Assembly: GCF_043196875.1 (NCBI RefSeq)
Contig: NZ_JBEBMX010000010.1
Span: 1 to 64,000 of the forward strand
Source of the DNA: Saccharospirillum sp043196875
GTDB lineage: Bacteria > Pseudomonadota > Gammaproteobacteria > Pseudomonadales > Natronospirillaceae
DNA length: 64,000 nucleotides
Direction of reading: 5' to 3'
The notes beneath the pieces were generated by a model. That model did no database searches, was not told where the DNA came from, and was given only the letters and a program-made list of their open reading frames with translations. This document shows positions 17,542 to 25,263 of the stretch, in pieces (positions within the stretch are counted from its first letter, which is position 1; every line of letters begins with the position of its first letter). A program made the translations under genes and the position numbers.

Positions 17542-18117
17542 ATGGTGAAAAAACAATACCTCAGTGCTCAGGGCCTGCTGGAAGACAGCTTTCGCCTGGC
17601 TGCTCAGATACTGAACTCCGGCTTTCGGCCGACCTTTATGATCGCCGTCTGGCGCGGCGGCGTACCCATGGGCGCGGCGGTGCAGGAGTTTCTCGATTAC
17701 CACGGTGTACAAACCGACAACATCGCCATTCGTACGGCGTCCTACAGCGGCATCGATAACCAGAGCCGTTCGGTCAAGGTGCTGGGTCTAGATTATCTGA
17801 TCAAACACATCACCCATGATGACGCGCTGCTGATCGTTGATGATGTTTTTGATACCGGCCGTTCGGTCGAAGCCATTATCGATGACATTAAGGCGCGGGC
17901 GCGACTCAATACTCCGCACGACATCCGCGTCGCTGTGCCCTATTACAAACCCTCACGTAATGAAACCGGCCGGGTGCCGGATTATTTCGTGCACGAAACC
18001 GAAGCCTGGCTGAAATACCCACATTCATTGGAAGGCTTAACGCCCGAAGAAATTCGCGATAACCGACCCGATCTCTACGCCATTTTGGCGCCTCACCTGC
18101 CCAAGACAGAGAGCTGA
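17542..18117 (+). CDS. Phosphoribosyltransferase, purine type (paralogue B)
   Basis: A 191-residue PRTase clearly homologous to the divergent gene beside it: RLAAQILNSGFRPTF matches RLGVQIFESGFRPNF, AVWRGGVPMG matches GLWRGGSTVG, and LLIVDDVFDTGRS is the PRPP loop. Both end with the pattern GL(T/S)xEEI plus a short tail. They probably arose by inverted duplication and may differ in base preference. An open frame continues upstream to 17278 but only overlaps the other gene in antisense, so the ATG at 17542 is preferred. A 76-residue membrane protein follows after 3 bp. Confidence 0.82.
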   Translation: MVKKQYLSAQGLLEDSFRLAAQILNSGFRPTFMIAVWRGGVPMGAAVQEFLDYHGVQTDNIAIRTASYSGIDNQSRSVKVLGLDYLIKHITHDDALLIVDDVFDTGRSVEAIIDDIKARARLNTPHDIRVAVPYYKPSRNETGRVPDYFVHETEAWLKYPHSLEGLTPEEIRDNRPDLYAILAPHLPKTES

Positions 18118-18120
18118 TTG

Positions 18121-18351
18121 ATGTTGTTGCTGTTGTTCTATTTGCCGTTGGTGATTTTCATCGTTGGTTACACCCTGGCGCTGACCGAAGCATTCCGCCA
18201 GTCGATGGCCTGGGGGATTTTGGTGTTGCTGCCGCCGATGGCCCTGGTGTACAGCGTTTGGCACATTCGCCAGCAGTGGTTGCCGACGATACTGATGGCG
18301 GTGCCGCTGGCGTTTATCTTTGGGATATTTCCGTTATTCGTGAACAGCTGA
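18121..18351 (+). CDS. Small hypothetical membrane protein
   Basis: A 76-residue protein, not recognised. It has three hydrophobic stretches (about 2-23, 29-46 and 54-75) separated by short polar turns (ALTEAFRQSM, WHIRQQWLP), so it is probably an integral inner-membrane protein. It begins 3 bp after the PRTase B stop, so it should be co-transcribed and perhaps coupled in translation. Whether its job relates to purine salvage, for instance base uptake, is open; it is too small for a classic permease. Confidence 0.6.
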   Translation: MLLLLFYLPLVIFIVGYTLALTEAFRQSMAWGILVLLPPMALVYSVWHIRQQWLPTILMAVPLAFIFGIFPLFVNS

Positions 18352-18366
18352 TGGTTGTTTTTGATG

Positions 18367-18399
18367 GAGACAAGGCTGCGGTAACAGCCGCCTTGTCTC
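18367..18399. terminator. Inverted repeat between convergent genes, possible terminator
   Basis: GAGACAAGGC (18367-18376) pairs with GCCTTGTCTC (18390-18399) around a 13-nt loop. It lies between the convergent small membrane protein and GST genes. No T-run follows on either strand, so termination strength is doubtful. Confidence 0.45.
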
Positions 18400-18411
18400 G
18401 AACAAAATCCA

Positions 18412-19095
18412 TCAACTGATCGCGCAAACCGCAGCACCAGCCTGCACGCCCGGCCGGGCATAAAACCGCTCGCAATAGTCCATCACATTTTTGAACTCGG
18501 CGGTGTTCAGCACGTCGTGACCTTCGTAGAAATCGATGCACTTGATCCAGGGCGCGATGGCCATATCGGCGATGGTCAGTTCGTCGCCCATGATCCACTG
18601 CCGGCCTTCCAGACGCTGATCCAGTACACCCAACAAGCGACGGCTTTCGTTGGTGAAGCGCTCTTTGGAGTAGGCGTCGCTCTTGTCGGCGGCGAATTTA
18701 TAGAAGTGGCCAAACTGGCCCAGCATCGGGCCTATATGGGCGGTTTGGAAGAACAACCATTGCAGTGTCTCCAGGCGACGCGCCGGGTCGGTCGGCAGGA
18801 AGCGACCGGTCTTCTCGGCCAGATAAATCAGGATGGCACCGGTTTCCATCAACTGCAGTGGTTTGCCGTCCGGACCGTTGGGATCGATGATCGACGGGAT
18901 TTTGTTGTTCGGGTTGAGTTTCAGGTAATCCTCATCGAACTGCTCATCTTTCATGATGTTGACGGTGTGCGCTTCGTACGGCAAACCGCTTTCTTCGAGC
19001 ATGATGCCGATCTTCTGACCGTTCGGCGTGGCCAGTGAATAGAGTTGCAGAACGTCCGGGTTTTCAACCGGCCAACGTTTTGGGAAGGCAGACAT
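18412..19095 (-). CDS. Glutathione S-transferase family protein (YghU/YfcG-like)
   Basis: A 227-residue soluble protein. The N-terminal thioredoxin-fold half holds LYSLATPNGQKIGIMLEE and NPNNKIPSIID, with the cis-proline; the C-terminal helical half holds GDELTIADMAIAPW. The TPNGQK pattern resembles the disulfide-bond oxidoreductase group YfcG/YghU rather than detoxifying GSTs. The ATG at 19095 begins MSAFPKRWP; an extension to 19155 is not family-like. The gene is monocistronic and faces a 345-bp noncoding stretch at its 5' end. Confidence 0.85.
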   Translation of the reverse strand: MSAFPKRWPVENPDVLQLYSLATPNGQKIGIMLEESGLPYEAHTVNIMKDEQFDEDYLKLNPNNKIPSIIDPNGPDGKPLQLMETGAILIYLAEKTGRFLPTDPARRLETLQWLFFQTAHIGPMLGQFGHFYKFAADKSDAYSKERFTNESRRLLGVLDQRLEGRQWIMGDELTIADMAIAPWIKCIDFYEGHDVLNTAEFKNVMDYCERFYARPGVQAGAAVCAIS

Positions 19096-19440
19096 GAATG
19101 AACTCCAATGGTGACTGATAGCTGACCTTGATGGGGGCGCGGATTGCAGCCACAAGCACCGGCGCCTGACGATGGCTGCAAAATAACTGAGTTAATTGAT
19201 CAGATGAATTGAAGGATGGTTGCACCGTCGTGACGCACGCGGCTGTTAATCGCACTGCCTTGGTGGCGATTTGGCGGCATGGTTTGAAGGCATAGTTTGA
19301 AGGCTTGGTTTGAAGGTATAGCGGCCAAGCCTGTGCGGTCCGGGTATCGATGGGGTTGAAAAATGCGCCCTGGCAAAGAGGTTGCTTAATAGCTATTACT
19401 CATAGAACTGAGTGACCCGGGGTCGAGTCAGGAGGAAAGC
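19096..19440. other. 345-bp intergenic stretch with no gene recognised
   Basis: Lies between the divergent GST gene and the small gene at 19441. It contains a three-copy 13-bp tandem repeat (19280-19318) and an imperfect hairpin CTGAxxGACCC/GGGTCxxxTCAG (about 19408-19432) just before the next gene's ribosome-binding site. No tRNA, plausible small ORF or convincing promoter was seen in the rest. Confidence 0.6.
19280..19318. repeat. Three-copy 13-bp tandem repeat
   Basis: Units 19280-19292, 19293-19305 and 19306-19318 share the core GTTTGAAGG with variable flanks (TGGTTTGAAGGCA, TAGTTTGAAGGCT, TGGTTTGAAGGTA). Noncoding. Confidence 0.85.
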
Positions 19441-19764
19441 ATGGTCAATAAACGGTTTAGCCAGATACTCAATCAGTGGGAAGAGAGCCGCCGTGCGCGC
19501 CAGCAACTGGTGTCGACCGAAGTGCAGATGAGTCGTTCCGACCGGGCCAAACTCGAAGCACTGGCGGAAGTCTATGACCAGCCGATTGAGCGGGTGATGG
19601 CCGACCTGATGCACAGCGCTTTGCTGGAAGTGGAGTCGAGTATTCCCTATGTTCCCGGCGCCAAAATCATTCGCATTGAAGATGGCGATCCCTGCTACGA
19701 AGACGAAGGCAAGATGCCGGAATACCTGGCAGCGCGCCAGCGCAAGACGGGTTCTGCGCACTAG
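19441..19764 (+). CDS. Conserved small protein, so-called type 1 pili tip component family
   Basis: A 107-residue soluble protein with no signal peptide. It resembles a gammaproteobacterial family often labelled type 1 pili tip component or pilin assembly protein; the shared pattern is FSQILNQWEE, then LEALAEVYDQPIERVMADLM, SIPYVPGAKII and EDGDPCYEDEG. The label is doubtful, because nothing here suggests export. The central helical part looks more like a ribbon-helix-helix-type regulatory fold (inference). It has a strong AGGAGG site 6 bp before the ATG. Function unknown. Confidence 0.6.
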   Translation: MVNKRFSQILNQWEESRRARQQLVSTEVQMSRSDRAKLEALAEVYDQPIERVMADLMHSALLEVESSIPYVPGAKIIRIEDGDPCYEDEGKMPEYLAARQRKTGSAH

Positions 19765-19845
19765 TTGATCGATCCGGGGTGGCCCTGTGATCGCATCCTG
19801 AAACCGGTTACAATCCGCGCCCGAATGTATCGATGGGAGTAACCG

Positions 19846-22056
19846 GTGTTCGATCCTAAAGCCATCCTGGCGCAATTGACGTCTGAAGAAAAAGTTCAAC
19901 TCTTATGTGGCCTGGATGCCTGGCATCTGCGCGGCATTGAACGCCTGGATATTCCTGCCGTTACCCTGACCGATGGGCCTCACGGCGTGCGTCTGAGCGC
20001 TTCTTCCACCCTCGATGGCAGCGCAGAACCGGCGACCGTTTTCCCGGTCGAAGCGGCCATGGGCGCCAGCTGGAACACCGAATTAATGAACCAGGCCGCA
20101 GCAGCCATTGGCGATGAATGCCAGGCGCTGGGTGTGTCGGTTTTGCTCGGCCCGGGTCTGAACGGCAAGCGCACTCCTCTGGGTGGTCGTAACTTCGAAT
20201 ACTTCTCCGAAGATCCCTTCCACACCGGTGCTATGGCGGCGGCTTTTGTGAATGGGTTGCAGAGCAAAGGTGTCGGCGCTTGCATCAAACACTTCGCCGG
20301 TAACGAACAGGAAACCCGCCGTTTTCTGATCAACGCTGAAATCGACGAGCGTACCTTGCAGGAACTCTATGTTGAGCCTTTTGCCAAGGCCATTCGTGAA
20401 GCGAATCCGTGGACGGTGATGGGCGCTTACAACGGCGTTAACGGTCCGCATGCCTGCCAGTCTCCCGATCTGTTGCAACGCATTCTGCGTGATCAGTTGG
20501 GTTATGAAGGCCTGGTGATGTCCGACTGGGTGGCGGTAAAAGATAAGGTGGCCTCTCACCTCAATGGCCTGGACCTGGAAATGCCCGGTCCGGCTGAACG
20601 CGACGAACAATTGTTGGCAGCGCTGGCCAGCGGCGAGCTGCCAGAAAGCGTGTTGGACGAACACGCTTTGCGCGTGCTGGAACTGATCAATCGCAGCCTC
20701 GATAACCGTCGCGACGTGAAACCCGATTGGAGCGCACACCACGAAATCGCCGTGCAGTTGGCGACCGAAAGTGCCGTCCTGCTGAAAAACGACCAGCAGC
20801 AATTGCCGTTAAACAGCAACCAGCGTCTGGCGGTGATCGGTGATTTCGCGCAAAACCCGCGCTTCCAGGGCGGTGGCAGTTCGCATATGACAGCCCGCCA
20901 ACTGAGCGATGCACTGAGCGCCATCGGTGCGCGTGCGGAAATCGATTTCGCTCCGGGTTATACCGAAATGAGTGTCAGCGAAGCGCAGAAAAATGAAGCG
21001 GTTGCTCTGGCCAGCGACGCCGATGCCGTGGTGTTACTGACCGGCACCACCGACGCCATGGAAAGCGAGGGCTTTGACCGCGCCAATATGAAACTGGCGC
21101 CGGATCATATTGAATTGATTAAGGCGGTCGCGGCGGCAAATAAAAATCTGATCGTGGTTTTGCACGCCGGTTCGGCGGTGGAAACCCGTCAGTTTGAAGC
21201 CGAGGTGCCGGCGCTGTTGCAAGCCTGGTTACCGGGTGAAGGCGGTGGCGAAGCGCTGGCGCGTTTGCTGTTTGGCGAAGCCAACCCATCGGGCAAGCTG
21301 AGTGAAAGTTTTCCGATTCGACTGGAGCATAACCCGACCTATGAGACCTTCCCTGGCACTAAGGAGACGGTCGAATACAGCGAAGGTTTGTTCACCGGTT
21401 ATCGCTATTACGACACTAAAGAATTGCCGGTGCAGTATCCCTTTGGTCATGGCCTGAGCTACAGCCAGTTTGAGCTGTCTGAACCACAATACGATGCTAG
21501 CGCGCGTCGCGTCAGCGTGACCGTCACCAACATCGGTGATCGTGCCGGTGCGGAGGTGGTACAGCTCTATATTCACGACCAGAAGAGTACTTATCGTCGC
21601 CCGGTGCACGAGTTGAAAGGCTTTACCAAAGTCTATCTGGAAGCCGGTCAGTCGCAGACGGTCAACATCGATCTGGACGTTCACGCCTTCGCCTATTTCG
21701 TGCCGCATCTGGGGCGCTTCGCGGAGGAAAGCGGCCGCTTTGAATTGCGTGTCGGTGTATCGTCACGCGATATTCGCGCGACCCTGTGGGTGGATATTGA
21801 ATCCGACACCGAGGTGAGAATTTTACCGAACCTCAACGACACCGTGGCGGATTGGCTGAACGACAGTCGCACCAAATCAACCATGCAGGGCGTTTTCGAT
21901 CGTCTCGGTTTCAACAGTGAACACCAGATGTATGGCATTGCCCTGGGTTTTCCGATTCCGCAGTTGATCGATTTTATTCCGCAGATGGGCTTCAGCCAGG
22001 CCGAAGCGGAGCAGACGCTGCAGGATTTGACAGCGACCTTCGAACGACTGAAATAA
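19846..22056 (+). CDS. Glycoside hydrolase family 3 beta-glucosidase, cytoplasmic
   Basis: A 736-residue GH3 enzyme expected to release glucose from beta-glucosides or cello-oligosaccharides. The N-terminal barrel carries the nucleophile Asp227 in GLVMSDWVAV, plus KHFAGNEQE and GGRNFEYFSEDP. It is followed by the second alpha/beta domain and a fibronectin III-like C-terminal domain (EVVQLYIHDQ, ELKGFTKV). There is no signal peptide, so it should act on imported sugars. The start is GTG at 19846 behind GGGAG. It is a single gene with its own terminator; no sugar transporter is adjacent. A secreted GH8 enzyme lies 35 kb away. Confidence 0.93.
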   Translation: MFDPKAILAQLTSEEKVQLLCGLDAWHLRGIERLDIPAVTLTDGPHGVRLSASSTLDGSAEPATVFPVEAAMGASWNTELMNQAAAAIGDECQALGVSVLLGPGLNGKRTPLGGRNFEYFSEDPFHTGAMAAAFVNGLQSKGVGACIKHFAGNEQETRRFLINAEIDERTLQELYVEPFAKAIREANPWTVMGAYNGVNGPHACQSPDLLQRILRDQLGYEGLVMSDWVAVKDKVASHLNGLDLEMPGPAERDEQLLAALASGELPESVLDEHALRVLELINRSLDNRRDVKPDWSAHHEIAVQLATESAVLLKNDQQQLPLNSNQRLAVIGDFAQNPRFQGGGSSHMTARQLSDALSAIGARAEIDFAPGYTEMSVSEAQKNEAVALASDADAVVLLTGTTDAMESEGFDRANMKLAPDHIELIKAVAAANKNLIVVLHAGSAVETRQFEAEVPALLQAWLPGEGGGEALARLLFGEANPSGKLSESFPIRLEHNPTYETFPGTKETVEYSEGLFTGYRYYDTKELPVQYPFGHGLSYSQFELSEPQYDASARRVSVTVTNIGDRAGAEVVQLYIHDQKSTYRRPVHELKGFTKVYLEAGQSQTVNIDLDVHAFAYFVPHLGRFAEESGRFELRVGVSSRDIRATLWVDIESDTEVRILPNLNDTVADWLNDSRTKSTMQGVFDRLGFNSEHQMYGIALGFPIPQLIDFIPQMGFSQAEAEQTLQDLTATFERLK

Positions 22057-22069
22057 GTGAAACGAATTA

Positions 22070-22110
22070 AAAAAGCCCCCGTCGAAGCGCTTCGACGGGG
22101 GCTTTTTTTT
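22070..22110. terminator. Strong bidirectional rho-independent terminator
   Basis: A perfect 30-bp palindrome (22074-22103) made of two AGCCCCCGTCGAAGC arms, with an A-run on the left and eight T on the right. It ends the GH3 gene and, on the other strand, the quinone oxidoreductase gene. Confidence 0.95.
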
Positions 22111-22119
22111 GCGCCTCTA

Positions 22120-23094
22120 TTAAGGCAACAGCACGGTAGAACCGGTGGTCTTGCGCGCTTCCAGATCCCGATGCGCCTGAGCCACATCTTTGAGTGCATA
22201 GGTTTGGTTCACATGGATGGTGACATCGCCACGACCGACCACATCGAACAAACGCTCCGCGCCTTCTTCGAGCAAAGCGCGGGTACTGATATGAGTCGCC
22301 AGCGTTGGCCGGGTGACATAGAGCGAACCTTTGGGCGCCAGGATGCCCGGGCTGAAAGGCTCGACCGGGCCGGTGGCGTTGCCGTAGGAGGCCAGCACGC
22401 CGAAGGGGCGCAGGGCATCGAGTGACGCCTCGAAGGTGGCCTTGCCGATGGAATCGTAAGCCGCCGCCACGCCTTCACCGCCGGTCAGTTCGCGGGCGCG
22501 TTCGGCGATATTCTCTGCACTGTAATTAATGATGTGATCGGCACCGGCGGCCTTGGCCAGTTCGCCTTTGTCGGCGGAACCGACACAACCGATCACCACA
22601 GCGCCCAGTTGTTTGGCCCACTGAGTGAGGATCTGACCGACACCGCCGGCGGCGGCATAAACCAGAACCGGATCGCCGGCTTTGACCGGATAAGTGCGGT
22701 ACAGCAGATAGTGTGCGGTGAGACCTTTAAGCATCATGGCCGCAGCGGTCTGGTCGGTAATGTTATCGGGCAGTTTGAGCAGTTTTTCTGCCGGTATCAG
22801 CCGCGCTTCGGTGTAGGCGCCGGGGCACATCGGGTAAGCCACCCGGTCACCTTCTTTTAAACCGGAGACCCCGCTGCCGACGGCTTCGACCACACCAGCG
22901 CCTTCCTGCCCAAGCACGGCGGGGAAGTTAGCCGTGGGGTAGAGACCGGTGCGGAAATAGACGTCGATGTAGTTGAGGCCGACGGCGGTCTGTTTGATGC
23001 GAACTTCGCCCGGACCGGGATCTCCGACTTGAATGTCTTCCCATTTAAAGACCTCGGGGCCGCCGTTTTGGTGAATGCGGATGGCGTGCGTCAT
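22120..23094 (-). CDS. qorA: Quinone oxidoreductase (zeta-crystallin-like), QorA family
   Basis: A 324-residue MDR-superfamily enzyme that reduces quinones with NADPH, without zinc. The NADPH-binding motif AAAGGVGQILTQWAK is near residues 147-161 and the QOR-type pattern VGLNYIDVYFRTGLYP is near 39-54. The zinc-binding cysteines of alcohol dehydrogenases are absent. The start ATG at 23094 (MTHAIRIHQNGGP) is preceded by GGAGAGG on the minus strand; the longer frame to 23181 overlaps the topB 3' end. It follows topB on the same strand with an 83-bp gap. Confidence 0.9.
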   Translation of the reverse strand: MTHAIRIHQNGGPEVFKWEDIQVGDPGPGEVRIKQTAVGLNYIDVYFRTGLYPTANFPAVLGQEGAGVVEAVGSGVSGLKEGDRVAYPMCPGAYTEARLIPAEKLLKLPDNITDQTAAAMMLKGLTAHYLLYRTYPVKAGDPVLVYAAAGGVGQILTQWAKQLGAVVIGCVGSADKGELAKAAGADHIINYSAENIAERARELTGGEGVAAAYDSIGKATFEASLDALRPFGVLASYGNATGPVEPFSPGILAPKGSLYVTRPTLATHISTRALLEEGAERLFDVVGRGDVTIHVNQTYALKDVAQAHRDLEARKTTGSTVLLP

Positions 23095-23177
23095 GACCTC
23101 TCCTGAATCGATTCGATTGTTTTTCGGTGTTGGTTCGGTGAGTGATGGCGGCAGTTTACTCTGTTGCCGTGCTGGCA

Positions 23178-25109
23178 TCATCCAGCCTTGCGGCGGCGGT
23201 TCGCAGCGGGTTTGCGACGCGATGTTTTCCGTTGCCCGCGTCGTGGTGGTTTGCCCAGGCCGGCGAGACCTGCCGGTTGCCAGGAACGCAGCGTGCCGGT
23301 CAGCTCCTGCAACTCGCTGACCAAGGGTTGCATGAGCGTTTCATAACGCGCCTGGCCGCTTGCGATGTCACCGAGAATGGATTCCCAGCGCGCGGTGCGA
23401 TCCGGCAGCGTGAGGCTTTGCGGCAGCGCAGTGATCAGCGCTTTGCCAGCCTCGGTAGCGTGCAAGGCTTTGCCCTGGCGGTGCAAGAAACCGCGCTTGA
23501 ACAGCACTTCCAGAATACTGGCGCGGGTGGCTTCGGTGCCCAGACCGTCGGTTTCTTTGAGTACCTTTTTCAGCTCCGTGTCGGCGACAAAACGGCTGAT
23601 GCCGGTCATGGCCGCCAGTAAGGTGGCTTCGGTAAAAGGCTTGGGTGGTTGCGTTGCTTTTTCGCGGATCTCGGCGTTTGCACAGTGCACCTGGTCGCCT
23701 TCCTTCACAGAGGGCAAAACCGTCTCGGCTTCGTCTTGTTTGCTGGGAAAGAGCGCTTTCCAACCCGCAACCAGTGTTTGTTTGGCCTGGGCGCGAAACA
23801 GTCCACCGGCCAGCCGTGCTTCGATTTTTTGTTCGCGGCGTTGCCAGGCTGGCAGGAACTGCGCCAGATAAGCGCGGCTGACCAGATAATAAATTTTCGC
23901 CTCGTCTTCACTGAGCCGGGTCACAGTTTTTCCGGTGGGAATGATGGCGTGGTGTGCGCCGACCTTGGCGTCGTTCCAGGTACGGCTTTTCTGGCTGAGG
24001 TTCAGTTGCGGCCAGGCGGCGTCGAGGCGGTTGTCGTTCAACACCTTCAGGCTGGCACGAATGGCGCTGGTGACCTGGGCGGCCTCGGCATGATGTTCGC
24101 TGGGCAGATAACGACAGTCCGAGCGCGGGTAGGTAATGGCCTGGTGTTTTTCGTACAGACTCTGCGCCAGATCGAGCACTTTTTGCGCGCTGAAACCAAA
24201 CACCTTGTTGGCTTCCATCTGCAAATTCGACAGGCTCGGCGGTAAGGGCGCGTGCTGATTGCTGGTGTTTGCGCTGGCCAGGGTGATGTCGCCATCCTGC
24301 CCCTGAACGGTTTTCACGACGTGCTCAGCCAGCGGTCGCGACAGGTTACGGCCATCATCATCCAGCCAGGCTTCGCAGGCCTCGCTCGGTTGCCATTGAG
24401 CAGCAAAACCTTCGCCGGCTTGGGTTGTTAGTTGCGACCAGACTTCGTAATAGGGTCGGCTGGTAAAGGCGTCGATGGCGCGATCGCGATCAACCACCAA
24501 ACCCAGTACCGGCGTCTGCACCCGGCCGATGGAGAGCACGCCCTGATAACCCGCGTTACGGCCGCCAAGCGTGACTGCCCGGGTCAGGTTGATGCCATAC
24601 AGCCAGTCGGCGCGTGCCCGTGCCAGAGCTGAGACGGATAAAGATTGGAAGTCGCGGTTGGGTTGCAGTTTATCCAATGCACGTTTCACCGCGCTTGGGT
24701 TCAAATCGTTGATCAGGCAACGCTGGGTGCTGTCGAGCTTGGCTTTGGGCACCTTTAAATAGTGCAGCACTTCATCGACTAAGAGCTGACCTTCTCGGTC
24801 CGGATCGCCGGCGTGAATCAGTTGATCCGCCTGTTTGACCAGTTTGCGCACCACCGCAAGCTGCTTGGCGGTCTGGCGTTTGGCCTGGTATTGCCACTGG
24901 TCGGGCAAAATGGGCAGGGTGTTGAATGACCATTGCTTGAACGCCGGGTCGTAAGCGTCGGGCTCTGCCTGCTCCAGCAAGTGGCCGATGCACCAGGTCA
25001 CCACCGTATCGCCGACGGTGACGCAGCCGTCCTGGCGTTGCTGTTGACCGGGCAGGGCGGCGGCAATGGCGCGCCCGAGGCTGGGTTTTTCGGCGATAAA
25101 TAAGCGCAT
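23178..25109 (-). CDS. topB: DNA topoisomerase III (type IA)
   Basis: A 643-residue enzyme that decatenates and relaxes DNA by single-strand passage. The TOPRIM domain begins at residue 1 (LFIAEKPSLGRAIAAALPG) and contains HAGDPDREGQ; the catalytic tyrosine is in ITYPRSDCRYLP. Domain order and length match E. coli TopB. The C-terminal tail is strongly basic (about the last 25 residues are K, R and A rich), suiting DNA binding. Just upstream (25128-25143) is a LexA-like box, so SOS control is possible. It is divergent from glnS with 154 bp between starts. Confidence 0.95.
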   Translation of the reverse strand: MRLFIAEKPSLGRAIAAALPGQQQRQDGCVTVGDTVVTWCIGHLLEQAEPDAYDPAFKQWSFNTLPILPDQWQYQAKRQTAKQLAVVRKLVKQADQLIHAGDPDREGQLLVDEVLHYLKVPKAKLDSTQRCLINDLNPSAVKRALDKLQPNRDFQSLSVSALARARADWLYGINLTRAVTLGGRNAGYQGVLSIGRVQTPVLGLVVDRDRAIDAFTSRPYYEVWSQLTTQAGEGFAAQWQPSEACEAWLDDDGRNLSRPLAEHVVKTVQGQDGDITLASANTSNQHAPLPPSLSNLQMEANKVFGFSAQKVLDLAQSLYEKHQAITYPRSDCRYLPSEHHAEAAQVTSAIRASLKVLNDNRLDAAWPQLNLSQKSRTWNDAKVGAHHAIIPTGKTVTRLSEDEAKIYYLVSRAYLAQFLPAWQRREQKIEARLAGGLFRAQAKQTLVAGWKALFPSKQDEAETVLPSVKEGDQVHCANAEIREKATQPPKPFTEATLLAAMTGISRFVADTELKKVLKETDGLGTEATRASILEVLFKRGFLHRQGKALHATEAGKALITALPQSLTLPDRTARWESILGDIASGQARYETLMQPLVSELQELTGTLRSWQPAGLAGLGKPPRRGQRKTSRRKPAANRRRKAG

Positions 25110-25125
25110 GGCAATCAGTGTTGAG

Positions 25126-25145
25126 ATATGGATGTATATACAGTA
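25126..25145. promoter_or_regulatory. LexA-like SOS box upstream of topB
   Basis: ATGGATGTATATACAG (25128-25143) matches the enterobacterial LexA consensus CTGT(AT)4ACAG at 13 of 16 positions; the right half ACAG and the AT-rich centre are perfect, the left half is degenerate. It lies 19-34 bp before the topB start codon, a position where binding would block transcription. Confidence 0.45.
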
Positions 25146-25201
25146 TTGGCTCGTGCCGTCCAGCGCAAGGCGCGGCCCCTACTCAGCGCGGCCCAAACCG
25201 G

Positions 25202-25207
25202 TATAAT
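25202..25207 (+). promoter_or_regulatory. -10 element for glnS
   Basis: A consensus TATAAT lies 56 bp upstream of the glnS ATG. A good -35 was not seen at the usual distance, so the promoter call rests on the -10 alone. Confidence 0.4.
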
Positions 25208-25263
25208 CGCCGCTTTGGCAAACCCCATTCTCCTGCCGAGCGATTTCCGGAGTCCGCATTCTG

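Noticed and set aside
18367..18399. Considered a strong rho-independent terminator
   Set aside because: The stem is strong but neither strand has a U-tract, so it was kept only as a possible terminator.
19396..19899. 167-residue minus-strand ORF
   Set aside because: Antisense to the small gene at 19441, which has a strong ribosome-binding site and a conserved family pattern.
23142..24245. Long plus-strand ORFs across topB
   Set aside because: They are antisense to a clear topoisomerase III and have the composition expected of reverse-frame shadows.
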